DNA from: CAZVJA01 sp964626885
GTDB lineage: Bacteria; Planctomycetota; Planctomycetia; Planctomycetales; Planctomycetaceae
NCBI GenBank assembly: GCA_964626885.1
Contig: CAZVJA010000196.1
Location: 1 to 10,353, forward strand
DNA: 10,353 nucleotides
Direction: 5' to 3'
Below the pieces are notes generated by a model. The model was not told the DNA's origin. It saw only the letters and a program-made list of their open reading frames with translations, and ran no database searches. The position numbers and the translations under genes were made by a program. Positions 1 to 6,976 of this stretch are shown in pieces; within the stretch, counting starts at the first letter, position 1, and each line of letters opens with the position of its first letter.

Positions 1-2
1 AT

Positions 3-206
3 GCCCAGAAGCTTGTGGAAAACCGCTTGCGGACCGTGTACGATGCGACGTTCCAAGGTTTTGAACCAATCGCCATTGTCAGAGGCCGAGCTCAGAATCG
101 CCCCTTCCAGTTGAAGAGGCACTGTCTGGCAAACACCTCGGGCGATGTCTACATCAACGACAAATATTCGCAGCCATTTTTCAATGACGGGAGATCGCAT
201 CGATGA
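3..206 (+). CDS. Possible 3' end of an upstream gene, partial at left edge
   Basis: This frame is open from the first bases of the window and closes with TGA at 204-206. The other two forward frames close early, near 61 and 114. The visible 67 residues are hydrophilic, show no domain I recognise and have mixed but fairly GC-rich third positions. The TGA shares bases with the ATG of the permease gene (ATGA at 203-206), a junction often seen in translationally coupled genes, which is the main argument for it being real. It could equally be non-coding leader DNA that happens to stay open. An internal ATG at 15 could serve as a start, but no Shine-Dalgarno can be judged that close to the edge. 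No function is assigned. Confidence 0.3.
   Translation, partial: AQKLVENRLRTVYDATFQGFEPIAIVRGRAQNRPFQLKRHCLANTSGDVYINDKYSQPFFNDGRSHR
189..193 (+). promoter_or_regulatory. Ribosome binding site of the permease gene
   Basis: GGGAG lies 9 bases before the ATG at 203. This is a good Shine-Dalgarno match at normal spacing and fixes the start of the permease. Among the forward genes of the window it is the only clear one. Confidence 0.6.
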
Positions 207-1819
207 CCGCAGTCCAACCGAGTGCTCCGGCCGCGGCAACTTCACAGTCAAACGATAAGCTCCTCTTCTGGGCGTGTTTTATTGCGCTCGTGGCCACCGC
301 CTTCGGGTTTTTCGTGCGCGGCGCTCTCCTGAATGAATGGGGTACGATCTTCGGGTTGAACGAGGTCGAAAAAGGGCAGATCAATGGCGTCGGTATCTGG
401 CCCATGGGAGTGAGCATCATTCTGTTCAGCTTGGTCGTCGACAAGATCGGCTACGGACGAGCCATGGTGTTCGCTTTCTTCGCACACATCACTTACGCCA
501 TCGTCGTCATTTGTGCTCCGATGGTGCTGGCAGCGCCTGGCGCCTCGCCCGATGCCATTCTGGCCGGGAAGCGCGCCGGCTACTGGATGCTCTACATCGG
601 AAATCTGATTTTCGCGCTTGGCAATGGAACGGTCGAAGCCGTCATCAATCCAGTGGTGGCGACGATGTTCTCCCGCGAGAAAACCAAGTGGCTAAATATT
701 CTGCACGCCGGTTGGCCGGGCGGGCTTGTTTGCGCCGGGTTGATGACAATCGCCATGGGAACAGCCGACTGGCGATTGAAGGTCGGTCTGATATTTCTCC
801 CGGTCATCCTTTACGGGTTGCTGATGGCCCGCTGCAAATTCCCAATTAATGAGCGAGTCGCTGGCGGGGCCACCTACACAGAGATGCTCAAAGAATTCGG
901 AATTCTGGGAGCCATCATTGTTGTTTCGCTGATTGTGCGCGAAGCGCTCGGTAACGTCTTTGGCTTCAATGCCACTGTCCAGATCGCAGTCGCTGCAATT
1001 GCGGTTGGCCTTTTCGGCGTGTTCGCCAGGGCGCTAGGACGTCCGATGTTCATCTTCCTATTGCTGATCATGATCCCGCTGGCAACGACGGAAATCGGCA
1101 CCGACGGCTGGATCACAAGCCTCATGGAATTCCAGATGACGGAAATGGGGCTGCACGCCGCGTGGGTGCTGGTCTACACGTCATTTATCATGATGGTCCT
1201 GCGGTTTTTCGCCGGTCCGATCGTGCACCGGTTTTCTCCGTTGGGACTGCTGGCCATCAGCGCGGTGATTGCCGCCGTCGGATTGTTGTTTCTGTCAAAA
1301 GCGACCGGTATCACGATTCTGGCAGCTGCCACCCTGTACGGATTTGGCAAAACGTTTTTCTGGCCGACGATGCTCGGTGTGGTTTCCGAACAGTTCCCCA
1401 AAGGGGGCGCGCTGACGCTGAACGCGACCGGCGGTGTCGGAATGCTCGGCGTAGGAGTGCTGGGATTTCCGTTGATTGGGTTGCTGCAAGAAAACGCCGT
1501 GCAGAAACAGCTCGAACCAGCGGTGTACCAGCAAATCTCCGCCGAGAAAGAAAGCGTGTTCGGCAAGTACCAGGCGATCGATCCCGCCAAGACGGAAACG
1601 CTTTCGGAAGAGGTGCAAAAGACCGTCAAAAATGCGGAAGAGTCTGCCAAGAAAGCGACACTTGGAACCATCGCCATCTTTCCCTGCATCATGCTCGTCT
1701 GCTACCTGATTCTCATCGGGTACTTCAAATCGAGGGGCGGATATCAGGCACAGGTGCTCGTTGGGCACGGTGCGCACGATGAGAAGTTCACCGGCGGGCT
1801 TGAGGGGCCGGTGGAGTAG
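203..1819 (+). CDS. MFS transporter, fucose/sugar-permease-like, about 14 helices
   Basis: This is a cytoplasmic-membrane permease of 538 residues, probably a proton-coupled sugar or sugar-derivative importer. After a polar N-terminus (1-19) hydrophobic helices can be read at about 20-41, 60-80, 87-110, 127-156, 168-186, 192-209, 232-254, 257-277, 281-298, 318-338, 346-364, 369-392, 404-427 and 487-507. That is 14 rather than the usual 12; the extra pair (232-277) sits between the two six-helix halves. Two motifs recall the FHS/FucP sugar permeases: NILHAGWPGG (165-174) at helix 5, and TEIGTDGW (296-303) at the helix opening the second half. A charged Lys/Glu-rich insert at about 429-485 precedes the last helix and should face the periplasm if the N-terminus is inside. 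The start is supported by GGGAG 9 bases upstream. The stop of a possible upstream gene overlaps the ATG. The MFS class is sure; the substrate is unknown. Confidence 0.92.
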   Translation: MTAVQPSAPAAATSQSNDKLLFWACFIALVATAFGFFVRGALLNEWGTIFGLNEVEKGQINGVGIWPMGVSIILFSLVVDKIGYGRAMVFAFFAHITYAIVVICAPMVLAAPGASPDAILAGKRAGYWMLYIGNLIFALGNGTVEAVINPVVATMFSREKTKWLNILHAGWPGGLVCAGLMTIAMGTADWRLKVGLIFLPVILYGLLMARCKFPINERVAGGATYTEMLKEFGILGAIIVVSLIVREALGNVFGFNATVQIAVAAIAVGLFGVFARALGRPMFIFLLLIMIPLATTEIGTDGWITSLMEFQMTEMGLHAAWVLVYTSFIMMVLRFFAGPIVHRFSPLGLLAISAVIAAVGLLFLSKATGITILAAATLYGFGKTFFWPTMLGVVSEQFPKGGALTLNATGGVGMLGVGVLGFPLIGLLQENAVQKQLEPAVYQQISAEKESVFGKYQAIDPAKTETLSEEVQKTVKNAEESAKKATLGTIAIFPCIMLVCYLILIGYFKSRGGYQAQVLVGHGAHDEKFTGGLEGPVE

Positions 1820-1820
1820 C

Positions 1821-1884
1821 GGGAGGGGCGAAAAGCGATTAGGGAAAAGTAATTCTCTGAGTTCGCGATTCCACGCCCCTTCCC
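1821..1884. repeat. Imperfect inverted repeat after the permease stop
   Basis: GGGAGGGGCG at 1821-1830 can pair with CGCCCCTTCCC at 1874-1884, with one bulged base and a 43-base loop. It begins two bases after the permease stop. No T-run follows, so a classical intrinsic terminator is not supported. It could still fold in the 3' end of the mRNA and protect it. The rest of the gap up to 2084 holds the promoter candidate and hairpins listed separately. Confidence 0.25.
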
Positions 1885-1921
1885 TAGTCACTTAATCTTA
1901 TTCGCTATTTGCTCTCTGATC

Positions 1922-1951
1922 TTGACCCTGGCGCCGCCGCGGGCGTACCAT
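1922..1951 (+). promoter_or_regulatory. Weak sigma-70-like promoter candidate for the glycosyltransferase gene
   Basis: TTGACC (1922-1927) is followed after 18 bases by TACCAT (1946-1951). These match the -35 consensus at 5 of 6 positions and the -10 consensus at 4 of 6. Transcription would begin near 1958 and give a leader of roughly 125 bases before the ATG at 2085. It is a pattern match only; planctomycete promoters are loosely defined and chance matches are common. Confidence 0.2.
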
Positions 1952-1983
1952 TCCCCGCTTTTCTCCGGGGATGGAGCGGGAAT
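1950..1983 (+). other. Possible hairpin in the glycosyltransferase leader
   Basis: ATTCCCCGCT (1950-1959) can pair with AGCGGGAAT (1975-1983) with one bulged C. A competing shorter pairing is TCCCC (1952-1956) with GGGGA (1967-1971). The alternative in-frame ATG at 1971 would lie within this structure. No T-run follows, so it is not called a terminator. Confidence 0.25.
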
Positions 1984-2029
1984 CGCTCGTTCAGGCCGCG
2001 TGGAATACCGGAGCGGCCGCTGGGAAACG

Positions 2030-2056
2030 CTGTCCCACACGCGAAACGGGGGACAG
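2030..2056 (+). other. Hairpin 28 bases upstream of the glycosyltransferase start
   Basis: CTGTCCC (2030-2036) pairs perfectly with GGGACAG (2050-2056) around a 13-base loop. It lies in the leader of the glycosyltransferase mRNA if the ATG at 2085 is the start. It may influence translation initiation, since the gene has no evident Shine-Dalgarno sequence. It could also be chance in GC-rich DNA. Confidence 0.3.
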
Positions 2057-2084
2057 ACAAACGAGATCTGCGCTGGCGCCACGC

Positions 2085-3344
2085 ATGGGCACCGTAGCCG
2101 TTCGGAAACCTTTACTCTTCATCCTCTTGGGCGCATTCCTGCTGCGCGGCGGGTTGGCGATTGCCCTCCAAAGCCGGCTAGATCGGCAGCCGGGCCGACG
2201 GTTTCTGATTGAAGGAGACGCCGCGGGCTACTGGGAGTTGGGTGAGAAACTCGCCAAGGGGGAATCGTATGCCATTTACGATCCGCCGCGCCAAGCCCTG
2301 CGTATGCCCGGCTACCCGGCTTTTTTGGCGGTCGCGATCAAGCTCACGGAACTCCTCGGCCTCGATGCGACCCGCGGCTACTTCGTCGGGCGGCTGTTGC
2401 AGGCAGCTGTCGGCACCTTGGCCTGCGCGTTGGTGTACATCCTGGGACGGGATCTCGTCGATGCGCGAACCGGGCTAATCGCAGCCGGTATTGCGGCGGT
2501 GATGCCGACGCTGGCGGTCTTCAGCGTGGAACTGTTGAGCGAAACTTTGTTTGCGGTGACCGTGTTGGCAAATCTGATCGTCTTGGGCCTGCTTTCGGGT
2601 GATCGTCCAGCGTCGCGGCAAAAGCATGAGTTGATCGTGATCGCCGTCGTAGCGGGCGCCTGCGTGGCCATTGCCAACTATGTTCGACCAAGCTGGCTGC
2701 TGTTTGGATTTTGTTTCGCATCCGCGTTCGTGTTGGCTGGGCGCGGAATTCAGACGTGGCGTTTCCGAGTCGCGCTCGGGGGAATACTCCTGCTTTCAAT
2801 GTTCTTACTCCTTGCTCCGTGGGCGTACCGCAATCAGCGTGTCACCGGTCATTGGGTATTCACGACGTTGTGGGTCGGGCCGAGCTTGTATGACGGCTTG
2901 AACCCGAACGCCACAGGCGACAGCGACATGGAGTTCTACGACAACGACCCGCAGGTGCCCAAGATGTCGGAATATGAAGTTGACCAGTATTTCCGGCAGA
3001 AGGCTTGGGCGTTTGTCCGCGAGAATCCTGGTCGGGCGCTGGAACTGTCGTTCATCAAGCTGTGGCGTTTCTGGAAGCCGTGGCCAAACGCGGCCGAGTT
3101 CAACAGGCCGCTCTACGCGGCGGTCGTGGCTCTCTCGTTCTTGCCAATGCTCGCGTTTGCGTTTGTCGGTGCTTGGATCTGCAGGCGCGAATTCTGGGTG
3201 TTGTTTTTGACCGCGGGGCCCATTCTGTACTTCTCAGCGATCCACATGGTGTTTCTGGGCTCGCTCCGCTATCGGCTGCCGGTGGAATACCCCCTCTGCG
3301 TGCTCTCGGCGATCGGAGTAAAACGGTTCTGGCGACGGTGGTGA
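2085..3344 (+). CDS. GT39/ArnT-like integral membrane glycosyltransferase (GT-C fold)
   Basis: The predicted enzyme has 419 residues and would transfer a sugar from a polyprenyl-phosphate donor to a lipid or protein at the outer face of the cytoplasmic membrane. Seen: a first helix (9-28), then a loop with GDAAGYW (D45, Y49), where GT-C enzymes carry their catalytic Asp. RMPGYP at 73-78 and ELLSETLF at 149-156 are typical of the family, as is PWAYRNQRVTG (245-255), followed by LYDGLNPNATG (268-278). ENPGRALEL with KLWRFW (313-330) marks the C-terminal soluble part before the last helices. The frame also opens at an ATG at 1971, but the extra 38 residues are polar, unlike the family, and that ATG sits in a possible hairpin. 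I prefer 2085, although it too lacks a Shine-Dalgarno sequence. Acceptor and donor are unknown. The next gene (AsmA-like) also belongs to envelope work. Confidence 0.85.
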   Translation: MGTVAVRKPLLFILLGAFLLRGGLAIALQSRLDRQPGRRFLIEGDAAGYWELGEKLAKGESYAIYDPPRQALRMPGYPAFLAVAIKLTELLGLDATRGYFVGRLLQAAVGTLACALVYILGRDLVDARTGLIAAGIAAVMPTLAVFSVELLSETLFAVTVLANLIVLGLLSGDRPASRQKHELIVIAVVAGACVAIANYVRPSWLLFGFCFASAFVLAGRGIQTWRFRVALGGILLLSMFLLLAPWAYRNQRVTGHWVFTTLWVGPSLYDGLNPNATGDSDMEFYDNDPQVPKMSEYEVDQYFRQKAWAFVRENPGRALELSFIKLWRFWKPWPNAAEFNRPLYAAVVALSFLPMLAFAFVGAWICRREFWVLFLTAGPILYFSAIHMVFLGSLRYRLPVEYPLCVLSAIGVKRFWRRW

Positions 3345-3428
3345 TAGAAGTTAGGGGATAAGGATTGGGCAAGAAGAACGAACTGCACTACGCCAGCCCC
3401 CCCCAGCGTGATGAACAACTCATTCGCT

Positions 3429-3460
3429 GCTGAGTGCTGACGACCGAAAGCTGATCGCTT
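3429..3460. repeat. Degenerate GCTGA-type intergenic repeat
   Basis: GCTGA occurs three times in 26 bases (3429-3433, 3436-3440, 3450-3454), and the stretch ends in AGCTGATCGCTT (3449-3460). The same 12 bases recur at 6964-6975, on the other side of the AsmA-like gene. From memory, short GCTGA-rich repeats are common between genes in planctomycetes and verrucomicrobia. This looks like a worn copy. The rest of the 3345-3466 gap shows a run of eight C (3397-3404) and no clear promoter or terminator. Confidence 0.35.
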
Positions 3461-3466
3461 GATTCA

Positions 3467-6400
3467 ATGACCATTCGCAAAACGATCCAATGGATGTTCG
3501 TGATCGTGCTGCTGGCCGCGGCCGGTGGAGCATCGTTTCTCTATTGGTTCTGGACGCGCAGCGATGAACTGCTGCGGCAGCAAGTGGAGGCAGCTATCGC
3601 AGAACGTGCGCCGCACTGGCGCGTGAAGATCGACCGGGCCCGCTTTGACTGGGTTCGTAAGATCCACCTCGAGGATGTGTCGATCGGGACGCAGTCGTCT
3701 CCTGATCCAGCTCTCCGGGTGCAGGAGATCGTAATCACCGTCGATCCGGACGCTCTGACAACCAGTCAGAACGTCATTCTACAACGCGTTCAACTGTTCG
3801 GCCCGACGATCTACCTCACGCGTCATGCGGATGGGGCTTGGAGTTTCAAAGATCTGCTCCCGCTTCCCGAATCACAGGGGTTAACACCCGAATGGGAAAT
3901 CGATCACCTTCAGGCGGCGATCCACTTCGAGCACCCGGACGGAACATCGCCGACGGACATCGGCCTCGACGACGGGAAACTGCAACTCGTTCCTTCGGGA
4001 AAACGGCAATACCGTGCGAAGGGAGACCTGCAGGTAGACGGCCTCGGGAAAATCCAGTTCGACGGCGATGTCGATCTGGCAGCCGGTTCGTGGGCATTTG
4101 ATACGACAATTCCGGGCATCCCCCTGACCCGCGACCTGATCGCCGTGGCGGAGGGGATTTCCGACCAGGTTCGATTCCAACGAATCCGCCTGGAAGAGGC
4201 GCTCAATCGGCTAGCGCCGCCGAACTCGGAAGAGCCGACAGCGCTCGAACAACGCGGCATCGCCGATGTCGCGACGCCCCCCCCTTCCGGAACCCCGCTC
4301 AATGCGTCCGGATTAATCGGGGTCAATCTGCAGGTCAAACGCTGGAAGCCAGACGGCGAACTGGATTACCGGGCTCTCGTCAAACTGCAACAAGGAAACA
4401 TTTCGCATGCGGCTCTTCCGTTTCCGCTGCAGGATGTCCAGGGAACGCTTTATCTCGACAATCGACAATTTATCGCAAGAAACGTTTCCGCCCGGAACGC
4501 CGCAACACAGATTCGATTGAGGAACGCTGAGTGGAAACGAGGCGATGTCCACCAACCATTGCGGCTTGAATTCGATGTCCGCGATTTGACGGTTGATAGC
4601 CGCTTGAAAGAGCATGTCCCCGCCGCCTGGAAAAAACTCTTCGATCTGCTGCAGCCTGCGGGACAAATCGACGTCGAAGGCGTACTCGTGCATGATGAAA
4701 ATGGCAAATGGCGGCCGGCGGGAATCGAGCTGACCGCTAAAAATGGCTCTATTGCTTATGAAAAATTCCCGTACCTCATTTCGGAAATCACTGGAACGGT
4801 AACACAGCAGAACGACCCGGTGCGAAATCCGGGCGCACCAACCGAGCTTCGACTCGAACTCCTCGGCCGCGCGGGACGCCGACCGGTCACTGCCCGGGGG
4901 GTCGTTACAAATCCCGGTCCCGAGCTGCAACTGGCGCTCGACATCGGCGTGGAACAGTTGGCGATCAACGATACTTTTGTGGATGCGTGTCCACCCGGAG
5001 TTCAAAAAGCGTTTCGCGAAACGCGGCTTCGGGGGACAGCAAATGTTATGTGCCGTTTATTCCGCCCTGCCGGACCGAAGCAGAAGATCGAATGGGATGT
5101 CGACGGCGATGTGCTCGATGGCTCGATAGAGTACCTTCACTTCCCGTACCGACTGAGCAATCTTACCGGGAAAGTCGCCTTTCGGTCGCGTGAGGGAATC
5201 TGGCATTTCAATGGCGCTCAAGGAGTCCACGGCTCGACACGCGTCGTCGCCTCGAACGGGGAATTCGGCATGCCCAATTCTCCAACTGGAACCGATTTGA
5301 AGCTGGTGCTCGATGTTGCGGATTTGGAACTCGACAACGATCTCGAACAGGCGCTTCCACCAAGGATTCTCAAAGTCTGGAAAGACGTCGCTCCGCGCGG
5401 TCGGGCCGATAAAGCCGAGGTGAATGTGCATTGGAGTCCGGGCGCTCCTCCGGAGATCAATATCCCCAAGGTGCATATCGCCGATGGCAGTCTGCTGCTC
5501 AAGGCATTTCCGTATGGATTCGAGGATCTCAAAGGGGAGGCGAGATATGGACGACATCCGACCGATCCAGCCAAGGATTTGATCGAAATCCTCGATCTGT
5601 CGGGCAGGCACGACGACACACAGGTTCGGACCAAGGGGCGCATTGAGTTTGCCCGCCAGGATGGGCCGACCGCAGAATGGCGAGTTACGCTGGAGAATCT
5701 CCGCGTTGACGACCTCCTGCCCGAACGTCCCTTTCGCCGGGCACTTCCCGAGGCGCTGCGGAGCATGACCGATGTGCTCAACCCACAGGGAAAGGTCTCG
5801 CTCGCGGGGATGATCGATTTTCGCGGAACGCTGCGGGGGATCGATCCGATCACGGCGGGGTGGGATCTGTCGGCGATACTGTCGCAAGGAACGCTGACGA
5901 CCGGAATCGACTTGAAAAACGTCAACGGGAGCGTGCGGGCCGTCGGAACGTGGGACGGCAGCCAACCTGCCATGCGTGGAATCATCGCGCTCGACTCGGT
6001 CGACGTGTGGGGGCACCAATTGACCGAGGTACGCGGGCCGTTTGAGTTGAATGGCCGTGAGCTGATTGTGGGCTCTAGAAAGATGTTCCCCGAGAATCGG
6101 CAACAGACTCCGCCATCGGACAATATTGATCCGAGCGAGCACATCCGCGCGAAAGGCTTCGGGGCGACCTTCACGCTCGACGCCGAAGCGATATTGAACG
6201 AATCGACAGATTATCGCGTGAAAGTCGATATGCGCGACGGCAACCTCAGGCAATATGCCCAGCGATATATGAACGGAACTTCCAATCTTTCCGGGACGAT
6301 GGATGGCTGGGTCGAATTTGTCGGCAGAGGCTCCAACCCCGAAGGTATCCGCGGGACTGGCCAATTGCAGATTCGACAGGCGGACCTTTACGAACTGCCG

Positions 6401-6877
6401 ATGATGGTGCAAATCTTCAAGGCACTCAGCTTTGTCCCCCCAACCACCAACTCGGCCTTCAAATACGCCCTGACGACTTTCAAGATTGCCAACGGCCAAT
6501 TCGACTTTGACGAGATCGATATGGTGGGGGATGCATTCAGCTTGCGCGGCCGCGGAGCGGCGAAATTCGACGGACGTCTCGCCCTAGACTTCTATTCCGA
6601 GGCCCCAAAAGGGAAGTTCAAAATTCCGATCCTGACGGAAGTTGTTTTCGATCCGCTGACGCGCGGTTGGATGGGGGTTACCGTGGGCGGCACCGTGCAA
6701 GCCCCGCGCGCGGAATTGGTCGCGGTGCCGCAACTTGACGCGGCGCTCAAGCAGTTCCTGGGGGCCTTCCCGAGGCCTGGCACCGCCCCTCCGCCGCTGC
6801 TTCTCCCCTGGCGGGCGCCGCAGAGAACGATCTCCGTCCCACAACTGCGCTCTCAACAGGAGCGGACGACGCGGTGA
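3467..6877 (+). CDS. AsmA-like, membrane-anchored protein with internal repeats (putative lipid-transfer bridge)
   Basis: The product has 1136 residues, near the size of TamB and YhdP. One N-terminal helix (about 9-29) follows a short basic start and should anchor it in the cytoplasmic membrane, with the rest in the periplasm. The body is polar/hydrophobic alternating beta sequence typical of AsmA-family proteins, which form a hydrophobic groove carrying phospholipids between membranes. Internal repeats end in an F-P-(Y/L) turn followed by a G-(T/K/E)-(V/L/A) strand: F319, F434, F559, F681, and a diverged copy near 816-825. From the second repeat on, each opens with an L-x-(V/I/L)-(D/N) strand and a helix with conserved Pro (374, 498, 620, 745). 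The C-terminal module (about 942-1095) includes GTMDGWVEF and SLRGRGAAKFDG and resembles the conserved end of AsmA proteins. The last 40 residues are Pro- and Arg-rich. No Shine-Dalgarno precedes the ATG at 3467; the start is chosen because the anchor helix follows at once. The family call is good, but the cargo is unknown. Confidence 0.82.
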   Translation: MTIRKTIQWMFVIVLLAAAGGASFLYWFWTRSDELLRQQVEAAIAERAPHWRVKIDRARFDWVRKIHLEDVSIGTQSSPDPALRVQEIVITVDPDALTTSQNVILQRVQLFGPTIYLTRHADGAWSFKDLLPLPESQGLTPEWEIDHLQAAIHFEHPDGTSPTDIGLDDGKLQLVPSGKRQYRAKGDLQVDGLGKIQFDGDVDLAAGSWAFDTTIPGIPLTRDLIAVAEGISDQVRFQRIRLEEALNRLAPPNSEEPTALEQRGIADVATPPPSGTPLNASGLIGVNLQVKRWKPDGELDYRALVKLQQGNISHAALPFPLQDVQGTLYLDNRQFIARNVSARNAATQIRLRNAEWKRGDVHQPLRLEFDVRDLTVDSRLKEHVPAAWKKLFDLLQPAGQIDVEGVLVHDENGKWRPAGIELTAKNGSIAYEKFPYLISEITGTVTQQNDPVRNPGAPTELRLELLGRAGRRPVTARGVVTNPGPELQLALDIGVEQLAINDTFVDACPPGVQKAFRETRLRGTANVMCRLFRPAGPKQKIEWDVDGDVLDGSIEYLHFPYRLSNLTGKVAFRSREGIWHFNGAQGVHGSTRVVASNGEFGMPNSPTGTDLKLVLDVADLELDNDLEQALPPRILKVWKDVAPRGRADKAEVNVHWSPGAPPEINIPKVHIADGSLLLKAFPYGFEDLKGEARYGRHPTDPAKDLIEILDLSGRHDDTQVRTKGRIEFARQDGPTAEWRVTLENLRVDDLLPERPFRRALPEALRSMTDVLNPQGKVSLAGMIDFRGTLRGIDPITAGWDLSAILSQGTLTTGIDLKNVNGSVRAVGTWDGSQPAMRGIIALDSVDVWGHQLTEVRGPFELNGRELIVGSRKMFPENRQQTPPSDNIDPSEHIRAKGFGATFTLDAEAILNESTDYRVKVDMRDGNLRQYAQRYMNGTSNLSGTMDGWVEFVGRGSNPEGIRGTGQLQIRQADLYELPMMVQIFKALSFVPPTTNSAFKYALTTFKIANGQFDFDEIDMVGDAFSLRGRGAAKFDGRLALDFYSEAPKGKFKIPILTEVVFDPLTRGWMGVTVGGTVQAPRAELVAVPQLDAALKQFLGAFPRPGTAPPPLLLPWRAPQRTISVPQLRSQQERTTR

Positions 6878-6976
6878 CGATCAATGTCACGAGTCGAGAA
6901 TATTGATTGCATTTTCAGGAAGTGACGTGCGAACGAGCATCGAAACAGACTTAACCGCTAGACAGCTGATCGCTTC
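6878..6976. other. Convergent intergenic gap, no convincing terminator
   Basis: These 99 bases separate the ends of the AsmA-like gene and the SNF2 gene, which run towards each other. The only pairing I see is ATCAAT (6880-6885) with ATTGAT (6902-6907), which is too weak for a terminator. AGCTGATCGCTT at 6964-6975 repeats the motif found before the AsmA-like gene. Transcription from both sides may overlap here. Confidence 0.4.

Noticed and set aside
1821..1884. Rho-independent terminator after the permease
   Set aside because: The pairing is imperfect, the loop is 43 bases and no T-run follows.
1971..2084. Longer N-terminus for the glycosyltransferase
   Set aside because: The added 38 residues are polar and unlike the short tails before the first helix in GT39 proteins, and GGGG directly abuts the ATG, too close to act as a ribosome binding site.
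5057..6499. 480-codon open frame on the minus strand, opposite the AsmA-like gene
   Set aside because: It lies wholly antisense to a well-supported gene, its translation is rich in His, Arg and Pro with no domain or membrane pattern, and no Shine-Dalgarno sequence was seen. It is a by-product of GC-rich codons.
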